64,000 nt of DNA from Jiangella gansuensis DSM 44835. Lineage in GTDB: Bacteria; Actinomycetota; Actinomycetes; Jiangellales; Jiangellaceae. The stretch's first letter is position 1. Each line of letters opens with the position of its first letter. The notes under the pieces are model-generated. The model worked only from the letters and a program-made list of their open reading frames with translations. It searched no databases and had not been told where the DNA came from. Position numbers and translations under genes: made by a program. The DNA lies in the NCBI RefSeq assembly GCF_000515395.1, contig NZ_KI911782.1, positions 3,656,606 through 3,720,605 of the forward strand, written 5' to 3'. Shown here piece by piece: positions 26,227 through 34,824 of the stretch.

Positions 26227-26272
26227 TTGTCCGCCTCAGGGGTGCCTGGTACCTTCAGTCAATCGTTTGACT
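26227..26272 (+). promoter_or_regulatory. Promoter and LacI-type operator of the catabolic cluster
   Basis: TTGTCC (26227-26232), a 17-bp spacer and TACCTT (26250-26255) form a good promoter. AGTCAATCGTTTGACT (26257-26272) is immediately downstream, covering the start of transcription and ending one base before the AGGAGG of the SDR gene. It matches the palindromes at 30381 and 38673, so the LacI protein of this cluster is the likely ligand. Confidence 0.65.
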
Positions 26273-26282
26273 AGGAGGTGCC

Positions 26283-27059
26283 GTGAGCGTTGCTGTCGAC
26301 CTCGGGGGCCGCCGTGCCCTGGTCACCGGGGGTGCCGGTGGCCTCGGCCTGGCCTGTGCCCGGGCGCTCGTGGACGCCGGTGCCCGCGTCGCGGTCTGCG
26401 ATCTGCCGGGTGACGGCGTGAAGGGCGCCGTCGGCGAACTCGGCGACGCGGCGTTCGGGATCGAGGCGGACCTCACCGAGACCGGCCGGCCGGCGGCAGT
26501 GGTCGAGGCGGCGGTCGCCGGGCTGGGTGGCCTCGACACCCTCGTCAACTGCGCCGGCATCATGGAGACCACGCCGATGGCCCAGGTCGGCGAGGCCGCC
26601 TGGCGGCGCATCGTCGACGTCAACCTCACCGCGACGTTCCTGGTCACCCAGGCCGCCGCGAACGCCATGGCCGGCCACGGTGGCGCCGTCGTCACCCTGG
26701 CTTCGGTGGCCGGGCGGTCCGGGCGTCCCAACGCGGTCCACTACGCGGCCAGCAAGGCGGCGCTGCTGTCCATGACCAAGTCGGCGGCGATGGCGTACGG
26801 GCCGGCGGTTCGCGTCAACGCCGTGTGCCCGGGCGTCTTCCGCACGCCGATGTGGGACGGCATCATCGCCGACCGCGGCCGCGAGTTCGGCCCCGGCGCC
26901 GGCGAGGCCTACCTGCGGGAGGTCACGTCCGCGGCGCCGCTGCGCCGGGAGGGCCGCCCCGGCGAACTCGCCGCCGTCGTGCTGTTCCTCGTCAGCGACC
27001 TCGCGTCCTACGTGACCGGCCAAGCGGTCAACGTCGACGGCGGATTGGAGATGCATTGA
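26283..27059 (+). CDS. SDR-family NAD(P)-dependent dehydrogenase
   Basis: 258-residue classical short-chain dehydrogenase: cofactor motif ALVTGGAGGLGLA (TGxxxGxG, about 13-25), NCAGIM (about 88), active-site Ser in LASVAGRSG and YAASK (Tyr/Lys about 155-159), and C-terminal VTGQAVNVDGGLEMH. It oxidises or reduces a hydroxyl group; in this context it may be a sugar or deoxy-keto-sugar-acid dehydrogenase. GTG 26283 follows AGGAGG. First gene of the regulon; its stop shares a base with the next start. Confidence 0.88.
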   Translation: MSVAVDLGGRRALVTGGAGGLGLACARALVDAGARVAVCDLPGDGVKGAVGELGDAAFGIEADLTETGRPAAVVEAAVAGLGGLDTLVNCAGIMETTPMAQVGEAAWRRIVDVNLTATFLVTQAAANAMAGHGGAVVTLASVAGRSGRPNAVHYAASKAALLSMTKSAAMAYGPAVRVNAVCPGVFRTPMWDGIIADRGREFGPGAGEAYLREVTSAAPLRREGRPGELAAVVLFLVSDLASYVTGQAVNVDGGLEMH

Positions 27060-28420
27060 TGGCCGGTGGTGCGATTCCGGGGCCGTTCCGGCTGCTCACC
27101 GCGTTGTACGCGGACGAGCCGATGACACGCGTGTTCAGCGAGGAGGCCACCGTCGACGGGTGGTTGCGCGCCGAGCTGGCGCTGTGCCAGGCGCAGGCGA
27201 GCGTCGGCGTCGTCGACGACGAGGACGTCCAGGCGCTGAAGCGGCGCATCGCGGAGCGGCCGGTCGACCTGCCGACACTGTGGGCGGAGTCGCGCAACGT
27301 CGGCTACCCGGTATTGCCCCTGGTGCGGCAGCTGGCCGATCCGGTCGACGGGTCCAGGCCGCCGCGGGTGCACTGGGGCGCGACCACGCAGGACATCATG
27401 GACACCGGGCTGGTGCTGCAGCTTGCCGCGGCCGGGCGGCGGCTCGAGGAGCTGCTGCGCGAACTCGGCGACGCCCTGGCCGTGTTGACCGAGCGGCACC
27501 GGGGAACCGTGATGGCCGCCCGGACCCACGCCCAGCAGGCGGTGCCGACCACATTCGGAGCCAAGATCGCCGCGTACCTCGGCCAGGTGACGCGGAACCT
27601 GGCCCGCCAGCGGGCGGCGACGACAGCGGTCAGTGTCGTCTCGCTCTACGGCGCCGGCGGCACGTCGGCGGCGCTGGGAACGGCGGCGGGTGCCGTCCGG
27701 CGGGCGATGGCCGGCGAGCTCGGGCTGGCCGCGGACGACGTCCCGTGGCACGTGGCGCGCGACCGACTCGTCGAGTTCGGTGCGGCCTGCGCGGCCGCCG
27801 CCGGGACGGCCGGCCGGTTCGGGCGTGAGGTCGCGGACCTGTCCCGGACCGAGATCGCCGAGGTGCGCGAGATCGACGGCCACCATCGGGGCGCGTCGTC
27901 GACCATGCCGCAGAAGCGCAACCCGATCTCGTCGGAGGCGATGCTCGGGTTCAGCGTGCACGCGGCCACCCTGCTGCCCGGGCTGTACCGGGCGCTCGAG
28001 GCCGGTCACGAACGAGCCACCGGCGAATGGCAGGCCGAGTGGATGATCCTGCCGGACCTGGCCTGCAGCACGGCCGCAGCGGTGGCGCTGGCCGCCGGCA
28101 CGGCGCACGGCCTGCAGGTCGACCCCGCAGCCATGGCGGCGAACATGGGCGCCGAGGGCGGGTCGGTGCTGTCCGAGGCGTACATGATGCGCTTGGCGCC
28201 GCACCTGGGACGAGAGAAGGCGCACGACACCGTCTATGCGGCCGCGGGGCGGGCTCGCGCCGAAGACACGACGCTCGACGACGTCCTGCGGCGCACCGCC
28301 GAGGTCGTCGCACTGCTGCCCGACGGCATCACCCCCGGCGAGTACGTCGGCGAGGCCGAATCGATCTGCGACCGCGCCCTGGAGGCGTGGTCGGTCCAGC
28401 GAGAGGCGAAGGGACGATGA
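27059..28420 (+). CDS. Class-II fumarase/aspartase superfamily lyase (PcaB/PurB-like)
   Basis: 453 residues. The superfamily signature is intact as GASSTMPQKRNPISSEAM (about 281-298), with MAARTHAQQAVPTTFG (about 151) supplying the second catalytic region and VHWGATTQDIMDTG (about 103) the first. Resembles 3-carboxymuconate cycloisomerase or adenylosuccinate-lyase-type enzymes that eliminate or cyclise succinyl/carboxylate substrates. A purine role is unlikely because it is embedded in a catabolic operon. ATG 27059 overlaps the SDR stop (TGATG), and its own stop overlaps the E1 alpha start (ATGA). Confidence 0.82.
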   Translation: MAGGAIPGPFRLLTALYADEPMTRVFSEEATVDGWLRAELALCQAQASVGVVDDEDVQALKRRIAERPVDLPTLWAESRNVGYPVLPLVRQLADPVDGSRPPRVHWGATTQDIMDTGLVLQLAAAGRRLEELLRELGDALAVLTERHRGTVMAARTHAQQAVPTTFGAKIAAYLGQVTRNLARQRAATTAVSVVSLYGAGGTSAALGTAAGAVRRAMAGELGLAADDVPWHVARDRLVEFGAACAAAAGTAGRFGREVADLSRTEIAEVREIDGHHRGASSTMPQKRNPISSEAMLGFSVHAATLLPGLYRALEAGHERATGEWQAEWMILPDLACSTAAAVALAAGTAHGLQVDPAAMAANMGAEGGSVLSEAYMMRLAPHLGREKAHDTVYAAAGRARAEDTTLDDVLRRTAEVVALLPDGITPGEYVGEAESICDRALEAWSVQREAKGR

Positions 28421-29382
28421 CGGAAACGGAGACCGGCACCGAGGTGCTGCTGCGCGATCTATGCGACATGTGGCGCGTCAGGTTGCTCGAGGAGAAGATC
28501 CGCGACCTCCGCCTGAACGGCGACGTCGTCGGCTCGGTGCACCTGTGCATCGGGCAGGAGGCAGGCCCGGTGGGAGCCTGCTCGGCGCTGGAGCCGGCCG
28601 ACGCGCTGTTCGCGACGTACCGCGGGCACGGGTGGGCGCTGGCCCGCGGCGTGCCGGCCGTGGGCATCCTGGCGGAGTTGCTGGGCCGGGCGACCGGCGT
28701 CAACGGCGGGCGTGGCGGGTCGGCGTACTTCAGCGCGCCCGAGTACGGCTTCCACGGTGAGAACTCCATCGTCGGGGGTGGGGCTCCGTTGGCGGTGGGC
28801 GCGGCACTGGCCGGCCGGTTCGACGGCACCGGGCGGGTGGCCCTGTGCGTCTTCGGCGACGGCGCGATGAACCAGGGCTCGGTGCACGAGTCGATGAACT
28901 TCGCCGCCGCGTTCGACCTGCCGGTCGTCTTCGTCTGCGAGAACAACGAGTACTCCGAGCTGACGCCGATCCGCGACATGGTCCGCGCCGACGTGCTCGC
29001 CGACCGGGCCCGGGCCTACGGGATCCTGGGCGAGCGGATCGACGGCAACGATCCCGCCGTGGTCCGTGACCGGGTCGGCGATGCCGTCCAGAGCGCTCGC
29101 GAGGGCGGCGGCCCGGTCCTGCTGGAGCTCATGACGGCGCGTTTGGTGGGCCACTACATCGGCGACGCCGAGCAGTACCGGCAACCCGGTGAGCTGGAAC
29201 GGCTGGCCGAGAACGAGCCCATCGCCCGGCTGGAGCGGACGCTGCGCTCGGCGGGGACACCCGAACCCGAGATCGAGGCGGCGCGCGACGATGCCGCCCG
29301 CGAGATCGAGACGGCGACGCAGGAGGCGTCGGCCGCCCCGTTGGCCGACGCCGAGGCCGTGAGGAGGCACGTGCATGCCTGA
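28417..29382 (+). CDS. Thiamine-diphosphate-dependent dehydrogenase E1 component, alpha subunit
   Basis: 321 residues. ThDP-binding motif GDGAMNQGSVHESMNFAAAFDLPVVFVCENN (about 148-178), with typical upstream features GQEAGPVGACSAL, YRGHGWALARG and GGRGGSAYF. Closest in style to acetoin/pyruvate/branched-chain-type E1 alpha (AcoA/PdhA). It decarboxylates a 2-oxo acid or cleaves an acyloin or diketone. Overlaps the beta subunit gene by 8 bp. No lipoyl-bearing E2 or E3 is encoded nearby; the only E2-like gene (37827) lacks a lipoyl domain. Confidence 0.9.
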   Translation: MTETETGTEVLLRDLCDMWRVRLLEEKIRDLRLNGDVVGSVHLCIGQEAGPVGACSALEPADALFATYRGHGWALARGVPAVGILAELLGRATGVNGGRGGSAYFSAPEYGFHGENSIVGGGAPLAVGAALAGRFDGTGRVALCVFGDGAMNQGSVHESMNFAAAFDLPVVFVCENNEYSELTPIRDMVRADVLADRARAYGILGERIDGNDPAVVRDRVGDAVQSAREGGGPVLLELMTARLVGHYIGDAEQYRQPGELERLAENEPIARLERTLRSAGTPEPEIEAARDDAAREIETATQEASAAPLADAEAVRRHVHA

Positions 29383-30361
29383 GATCCGCAAGCTCTCGTA
29401 CGGCGAGGCGGCCAACGCGGCCCTGCGCCGCGCCCTGGAGGAACGGCCCGAGGTCCTGGTGTACGGCGAGGACGTCGGCGTGCCGGGCGGCGTGTTCGGG
29501 GTGACCAAGGGCCTGCGCAAGCAGTTCGGCGACCGCGTGTTCGACACTCCCATCAGCGAGTCGGCCATCATCGGCTCCGCCGTCGGTGCCGCCATGTTCG
29601 GTCGGCGGCCGGTGGTCGAGATCATGTGGACCGACTTCTTCCTGGTCGCGTTGGACCAAGTGGTGAACCAGGCGGCGAACGTCCGCTACGTGTCGGAAGG
29701 TCGGCTCACCGCACCGATCACCATCCGCACCCAGCAGGGTGTCGCCCCGGGGTCGTGCGCCCAGCACTCGCAGAGCCTCGAGGCGTTCTTCCTGCACACG
29801 CCCGGCATCCGGGTGTGCATGCCGGTGACCGCCCAGGATTCCTACGACCTGCTGCTGTCGTCGATCGCGTGTGACGACCCCGTCGTCGTGATCGAGAACC
29901 GCACGCTCTATCACGGCGGCAAGCAGGAGGTGAGCGTCGGTGGGCCGGTGGCCGCGATCGGCGGCCTGCGCACCCGCCGCTCCGGCACCGCGGCCACTGC
30001 GGTGACCTGGGGCGCGATGTCCCGGCAGGTGGTTGACGCCGCCGACGTCCTCGCCGCGGAGGGCCAGGAGGTCGAGGTGCTCGAGACGCCCTGGCTGGAC
30101 CCGTTCCCGTGGGACGAGGTGTTGACGTCCGTCGCGAAGACGCGCCGGCTCGTCGTGGCTCACGAGGCCAACCGCACCGGCGGCTTCGGCGCGGAGGTGC
30201 TCGCGCGGGTGGCGGAGGCGGGCATCGAGCTGGCGGCGCCACCGGTGCGGGTGGCCGTGCCGGACCTGCGGCTGCCCTCGGCGCCAGGACTGGCGGCCGC
30301 GGTGGTTCCGGCGGCCGACGATGTCACCGGAGCGCTGCGGCAGGTGGTGGCGGCCCGCTGA
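29375..30361 (+). CDS. Thiamine-diphosphate-dependent dehydrogenase E1 component, beta subunit
   Basis: 328 residues with the E1 beta signatures VYGEDVGVPGGVFGVTKGL (about 29-47), DTPISESAIIGSAVGAAMFGRRPVVEIMW (activating Glu in SES) and QHSQSLEAFFLHTPGIRV (about 130), plus the transketolase C-terminal domain. Forms an alpha2beta2 enzyme with the preceding gene. The 8-bp overlap indicates coupled translation and fixed stoichiometry. Confidence 0.91.
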   Translation: MPEIRKLSYGEAANAALRRALEERPEVLVYGEDVGVPGGVFGVTKGLRKQFGDRVFDTPISESAIIGSAVGAAMFGRRPVVEIMWTDFFLVALDQVVNQAANVRYVSEGRLTAPITIRTQQGVAPGSCAQHSQSLEAFFLHTPGIRVCMPVTAQDSYDLLLSSIACDDPVVVIENRTLYHGGKQEVSVGGPVAAIGGLRTRRSGTAATAVTWGAMSRQVVDAADVLAAEGQEVEVLETPWLDPFPWDEVLTSVAKTRRLVVAHEANRTGGFGAEVLARVAEAGIELAAPPVRVAVPDLRLPSAPGLAAAVVPAADDVTGALRQVVAAR

Positions 30362-30382
30362 GTACGGCGGACCGCCGTACTC
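30360..30382. terminator. Perfect GAGTACGGCGG palindrome after E1 beta
   Basis: GAGTACGGCGG (30360-30370) and CCGCCGTACTC (30372-30382) flank a single base. It starts at the E1 beta stop codon and runs into the next operator by 2 bp, so it may end the first transcript (attenuating read-through into the importer) or act as a protein site. Confidence 0.5.
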
Positions 30383-30392
30383 AATCGATTGA
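30381..30392. promoter_or_regulatory. LacI-type operator TCAATCGATTGA upstream of the importer
   Basis: Perfect 12-bp palindrome with central CG, typical of LacI/GalR regulators. Same sequence family as 26257 and 38673. A TTGACC overlapping its right end could be a -35 element; no convincing -10 follows. Confidence 0.65.
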
Positions 30393-30455
30393 CCAGCCGT
30401 CCGCCCGGAACGGCGCCGGACGGCACCCAGGACCGAGAAGATCGAGAGGACTGGC

Positions 30456-31451
30456 ATGAGGCACCACAACGGAGTGAGGTCCGCTGCATTCGCCGGCGTG
30501 CTGGCGGTGGCTCTGGCCGCGTGCGCGACCGAGGCGACCACCGACGAGACCGGGGCGGAGGAGTCGGGCGGGTCCGAGAGCTGCCGGATCGCGATCGACA
30601 ACGGCTCCGGCACCGGCTTCCCGTACCCCAACGCCGGAGCGAACGGCATCATCGACAAGGCCGAGGAGCTCGGCTGCGAGGTGATCGCGCACCTGGACGG
30701 CAAGAGCGACGTCCAGACCGAGGCCGCGAACGTCCAGAACATCATCGCCCAGGAGCCCGACGGTGTGATCATCATCCCGGCGAACGCGGCCGAGGCCGGC
30801 CGGTTCGTCGACCAGATGACCGAGGCCGGCATCAAGGTGGTCAGCTTCCACAGCATCATCGGCGCGGACCGGGCCATCGACGACGTCTACCCGTCGCTCA
30901 GCTCCCTGGTCATCGAGAACGAGACGGGCGTCGGCGCGATGGTCGGCGAGGCCATGATGGAGAGCGTCCCGGAGGGCGGGCCGATCGGCCTGGTGCTGGG
31001 CGCTCCGGGCTATGCCGAGAACACCCTGCGGGTGGAGGAGTTCCGCGCGGTCACCGAGGGGACCTTCGAGATCGTCGCCGAGCAGCCCGGCGGCTGGGTC
31101 GCCGACCAGGGGCAGACGGCGTGCGCCTCGATGCTCAACGCCAACCCCGGGATCGTCGGCTTCTACGCGATCTCCGACGACATGGCGGTCGGCTGCCAAC
31201 AGGCGGTCGACGCGGTCGGGTCCAGCGCCGTCGTGTGGGGCGTCGGCGGTGCGCAGCTGGGCATCGACTCGATCGCCGCCGGCGGCATGGACGGCACCGT
31301 CTGCTACAAGCCGTACGACGGCGGCGCCCGCGCGATGGAGGAACTCAAGAAGGCCATCGACGACGACTCCTACGGCACCGGCGAGCTGGTCTTCTACGAC
31401 ACGCCAGTGATCACCGCGGAGAACGTCGACGAATGCGAGCCGCAGTGGTGA
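30456..31451 (+). CDS. Ribose-type sugar ABC transporter substrate-binding lipoprotein
   Basis: 331 residues. The signal peptide ends in a lipobox (AVALAACATEA, Cys about 23), followed by a Glu/Thr-rich linker and a periplasmic-binding-protein-4-type domain (CRIAIDNGSGTGFPYPNAGANGIIDKAEELGCEVI, IIAQEPDGVIIIPANAAEAG, DDMAVGCQQAVDAVG). Belongs to the pentose/hexose-binding RbsB-like group; the ligand is unknown. ATG 30456 follows GAGAGGA. First gene of the importer, followed by ATPase and permease. Confidence 0.9.
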   Translation: MRHHNGVRSAAFAGVLAVALAACATEATTDETGAEESGGSESCRIAIDNGSGTGFPYPNAGANGIIDKAEELGCEVIAHLDGKSDVQTEAANVQNIIAQEPDGVIIIPANAAEAGRFVDQMTEAGIKVVSFHSIIGADRAIDDVYPSLSSLVIENETGVGAMVGEAMMESVPEGGPIGLVLGAPGYAENTLRVEEFRAVTEGTFEIVAEQPGGWVADQGQTACASMLNANPGIVGFYAISDDMAVGCQQAVDAVGSSAVVWGVGGAQLGIDSIAAGGMDGTVCYKPYDGGARAMEELKKAIDDDSYGTGELVFYDTPVITAENVDECEPQW

Positions 31452-31476
31452 CCGCCGGGCGCGGCGCGGTGGCGAC

Positions 31477-32988
31477 GTGAGCGGCGTCCTGCTCGAGGCC
31501 CGCGGTGTCTCGAAGCGGTTCCCCAACGGGACCGAGGCATTGCGGCAGGTGAGCCTCACCGTCGACGAGGGCTCGATCCACGGGCTGGTCGGCGCGAACG
31601 GTGCCGGCAAGTCCACCCTGTTCAAGATCATCGCAGGTGCCCTGCCGCCGACGGCCGGACGGATCCGGTGGCGCGGCGCGGATGTCGACTGGAACGCCCC
31701 GGGCGACTCCCGGGCGGCCGGTGTCTCGACCATCCACCAGCACATCCCGCTGGTGCCCACGCTGACGGTGCTGGAGAACGTCTACATCGGTGAACTCTCC
31801 GGGGTGTTCCGCAAGGCGCCGTTGCTGCGGCGCTACGAGGAGCTGTGCGAGCGGCTGGGCTATCGGGCCGACCCGGACCGTGAGGTCGGCCAGCTGCCCC
31901 TGGGGGAGCGGCAGATGGTCGCCGTCGCCCAGGCCCTGGCCGGCGGCGCGGCCTTGGTGTGCATGGACGAGCCGACGGCGTCGATGGCGAGTGCCGAGGT
32001 CGATGTACTGTTCGCGGCGGTCCGCCGGCTGCGCGCCGACGGGGTCTCGTTCGTGTTCTGCTCGCACTTCCTCGACCAGGTGCTGGAGCTCACCGATGCG
32101 ATCACGGTGCTGCGCGACGGACAGGTGGTGGCGTCCGCGCCGACGGCGAGCCTGGACGAGAACACGCTCGTCGACGCGATGGTGGGGCGGGACCTGCACG
32201 CGATCGAGGAGCACCGCGCCGAGCCGATGCCGGCCGGCGCGCCGGTGCTGCTGGAGGCTCGCGGCCTGGCGTCTCCGGGACGGCTCGACGGCGTGGATCT
32301 CACCGTCCGCTCCGGCGAGATCGTCGGTGTCGCGGGGATGCTCGGCTCGGGCCGGTCGGAGCTGCTCGAAGCCCTGTTCGGGGCCGACTCGCGGTGCTCG
32401 GGAACGGTGAGCGTCCGCGGTGAGCCGGTGCCGCACCGGGTGCGGGCCCGGGTCGAGGCCGGTGTCGCGCTGGTACCGGAGGACCGCGCCCGCCAGGGGC
32501 TGGTGCCGGCCTGGGAGATCTGGCGCAACGTGTCCCTGCCGGGCATCGCCGAGCTGTCGCGTCACGGCGTGCCCGACCACGCCGCAGAGCTCGACCGCGC
32601 GGAGCGGGCCATCGCCGACCTCGGTATCCGTACGCCGTCCGCCGAGACCCCGGTGGCAGCGCTGTCCGGCGGGAACGCCCAGAAGGTGGTCTTCGCCAAG
32701 TGGCTGTTCGGCGGCGGCCACGTCTTCCTGCTGGACGAGCCGACGGTCGGGGTGGACGTCGGCGCCAAGGCGGACATCCTCCGGCTCGTGCGCGGGTTCG
32801 CCGCGGCGGGCAAGGCGGTGGTGATCGTGTCCTCGGCCTTCGAGGAGTTGCTGGCGGTTGCCCACCGCATCGTGGTCATGCGCGCGGGACGGGTCGTCGC
32901 CGAGCGCCTGGCCGCCGAGACCGACGAACCGGAGCTGCTGGCGTTGTCCAGCGGCCTGACGACCGTGAGTGGAGCGAGCCGACGATGA
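31477..32988 (+). CDS. Sugar ABC transporter ATP-binding protein (RbsA/XylG type)
   Basis: 503 residues with two fused nucleotide-binding domains. The first is complete: Walker A GANGAGKST (about 38-46), signature LPLGERQMVAVAQAL, Walker B LVCMDEPTAS. The second has the usual degenerate Walker A (GMLGSGRSELLEALFG, about 287) but an intact LSGGNAQKVVFAKWL and FLLDEPTVGVDVG. Standard for the CUT2 sugar family. GTG 31477 has only a weak ribosome binding site. Its stop overlaps the permease start by 4 bp. Confidence 0.92.
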   Translation: MSGVLLEARGVSKRFPNGTEALRQVSLTVDEGSIHGLVGANGAGKSTLFKIIAGALPPTAGRIRWRGADVDWNAPGDSRAAGVSTIHQHIPLVPTLTVLENVYIGELSGVFRKAPLLRRYEELCERLGYRADPDREVGQLPLGERQMVAVAQALAGGAALVCMDEPTASMASAEVDVLFAAVRRLRADGVSFVFCSHFLDQVLELTDAITVLRDGQVVASAPTASLDENTLVDAMVGRDLHAIEEHRAEPMPAGAPVLLEARGLASPGRLDGVDLTVRSGEIVGVAGMLGSGRSELLEALFGADSRCSGTVSVRGEPVPHRVRARVEAGVALVPEDRARQGLVPAWEIWRNVSLPGIAELSRHGVPDHAAELDRAERAIADLGIRTPSAETPVAALSGGNAQKVVFAKWLFGGGHVFLLDEPTVGVDVGAKADILRLVRGFAAAGKAVVIVSSAFEELLAVAHRIVVMRAGRVVAERLAAETDEPELLALSSGLTTVSGASRR

Positions 32989-34298
32989 CGACCACCCTGT
33001 CCCGAGCGGCCGACTCCGTGCGGTCCCGGCCGGCCCCGACCATGCGCCAGCGCACCGAACCGTTCCGGCTGCACCGTGCCGGCGTCGTGTACGCCTTCGC
33101 GCTGATCCTGATGACCTTCACACTGGCAGCCGAGTTCACCGGCCGCCCGTTCTACCTGTCGCCCGTGAACACCGCGAACATCCTCGACCAGACGGTTCAG
33201 GTGGGCATCCTCGCGGTCATCATGACCATCTGCCTGATCAGCGGCAATTTCGACCTGTCGGTGGGCGCGACCGCGGCCCTGGGCGCCGGTGTCACGCTGA
33301 CGGTGCTCAACGCCGGCAGCGGCGTGGCCGTCGCGGTGCTGGCCGGGCTCGGCACGGGCGCCGCGATGGGCCTGCTCAACGGCGTCCTCGTGCAACTGGT
33401 GGGCGTCAACGCGTTCATCGTGACGCTGGGCACCATGACCGGCGTGCGCGGGCTGCTGTTCATCCTCACGGACGGGCAGAGCATCCAGACCGACCACGAC
33501 GGCCTCGGCAACGTGTTCACCGGGGTGCTGCCGCTCAACGCCAAGGTGTGGGTGGCGATCGGCGGCGTGGTGCTCGTCGCGCTGGGGCTTCGGTCGCTGC
33601 GGCGCGAACGCCAGGGGCTGGTGGCCAGCGGGTACGGGCCGTGGATGGTGGGCGCCGGGGTGCTGATCGCGGCGGTGGCGCTGGCGTTCCTGCCCACCCG
33701 GTGGGAACTGACGACGCAGGTCTACATCTTCCTCGGCGTCGCCGTCGTGGCCTGGCTCGTCCTGCGGTTCACCGCGGTCGGGCGCCGCCTGTACGCCGTC
33801 GGCGGCAACACCGAGGCCGCCCGGCTCTCCGGCATCGACGTGGCGCGGTACAAGATCACTCCGTTCGTGCTGAACGGCCTCTTCGCGTCGCTGGTCGGCA
33901 TCCTGTACGTCTCGCGGTTCTCCGCGATCAACCCGCAGGCGATGAGCGGCCTGGAGCTGACGGTGCTGGCCGCGGCCATCCTGGGCGGCACGTCGCTGTT
34001 CGGCGGCGCGGGCAACGTCCTCAAGTCCGTCGTCGGCGCGCTGATCCTGTTCACGCTGATCAACGGCTTCGGCGTGCTCAACCTGGGCGCCAACTACCAG
34101 GACCTCATCAAGGGCGTCGTGATCATCGGCGCCGCCACCATCTACGTCCTGGCCGAGCGGCGGGGGCAGCGCAACCGGCGGGTCGACGACCCAGGCGGCG
34201 ACGGCAGCGGTGATCCGCCGGACACCCCGGCCGGACCACCCGGTCCGGCGTCCGCGGCAGTGGAACCGGAACGGCCCGCAGCGAGGCCGGCCCCGTGA
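32985..34298 (+). CDS. Sugar ABC transporter permease (RbsC type)
   Basis: 437 residues; BPD_transp_2 family with about 9-10 helices (AGVVYAFALILMTFTLAAEF through LIKGVVIIGAATIYVLAERRG) and the conserved GRRLYAVGGNTEAARLSGIDV and AAAILGGTSLFGGAGNVLKSVVGALIL. The last 45 residues form an unusual Pro/Asp-rich hydrophilic tail that is not part of the family core. One permease gene implies a homodimer. ATG 32985 overlaps the ATPase stop; its own stop overlaps the VOC start. Confidence 0.9.
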   Translation: MTTTLSRAADSVRSRPAPTMRQRTEPFRLHRAGVVYAFALILMTFTLAAEFTGRPFYLSPVNTANILDQTVQVGILAVIMTICLISGNFDLSVGATAALGAGVTLTVLNAGSGVAVAVLAGLGTGAAMGLLNGVLVQLVGVNAFIVTLGTMTGVRGLLFILTDGQSIQTDHDGLGNVFTGVLPLNAKVWVAIGGVVLVALGLRSLRRERQGLVASGYGPWMVGAGVLIAAVALAFLPTRWELTTQVYIFLGVAVVAWLVLRFTAVGRRLYAVGGNTEAARLSGIDVARYKITPFVLNGLFASLVGILYVSRFSAINPQAMSGLELTVLAAAILGGTSLFGGAGNVLKSVVGALILFTLINGFGVLNLGANYQDLIKGVVIIGAATIYVLAERRGQRNRRVDDPGGDGSGDPPDTPAGPPGPASAAVEPERPAARPAP

Positions 34299-34771
34299 GC
34301 GGGCCGGCCGGCACGGTGACCGGGATCTGGCACTTCAGCTTCACCGTCTCCGACCTGGACGCTTCGGTGGCGTTCTACCGCGACCTGCTCGGCATGACCC
34401 TGGTGCACGTGCAGGATCAGGACAACGACTACACCCGCTCGCTGGTCGGGTACCCGGACGCCCGGCTGCGGGTGGCGCAGCTGAGCGCCGGGCCCGCCTC
34501 GGGCACCGGTTCCTCGCACGACCTGGAACTGGTGCAGTACCTGGCTCCGGAACGGCCCTCGCTGGACCCCGAGCGGGGCCGGGCCGGTGCCGCGCACCTG
34601 GCCTTCGTCGTCGACGACGCCGGGGCGGCACACGCCCGGCTGGCCGCCGCCGGCGTACGGTTCCTGTCGCCGCCCAACGCCATCACCGCCGGCGCCAACC
34701 GGGGCGGCTACACCTGCTACTTCTTCGATCCCGACGACATCACGCTCGAGCTGGTCCAGCCGCCGCCGTGA
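34295..34771 (+). CDS. VOC-family (glyoxalase-fold) metalloenzyme or lyase
   Basis: 158 residues with two beta-alpha-beta-beta-beta units: IWHFSFTVSDLDASVAFYRDLLGM with metal His about 13, LELVQYLAP, AHLAFVVDDAGAAHARLAAAGVRF (His about 90) and YTCYFFDPDDITLELVQPP (Glu about 153). These are plausible metal ligands for an isomerase, lyase or dioxygenase. Role in the pathway unknown; epimerisation or isomerisation of a keto-intermediate is possible. GTG 34295 overlaps the permease stop by 4 bp. Confidence 0.8.
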   Translation: MSGPAGTVTGIWHFSFTVSDLDASVAFYRDLLGMTLVHVQDQDNDYTRSLVGYPDARLRVAQLSAGPASGTGSSHDLELVQYLAPERPSLDPERGRAGAAHLAFVVDDAGAAHARLAAAGVRFLSPPNAITAGANRGGYTCYFFDPDDITLELVQPPP

Positions 34772-34824
34772 CCGTCGCGGCGTCCCGCAGTCCCTACACT
34801 CTGGCCAGGAGGTTCGATCACCGC

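Noticed and set aside
27059-28420. Adenylosuccinate lyase (purB) of purine synthesis
   Set aside because: The superfamily signature is shared by many lyases; position in a sugar-type catabolic operon argues against a housekeeping purine role.
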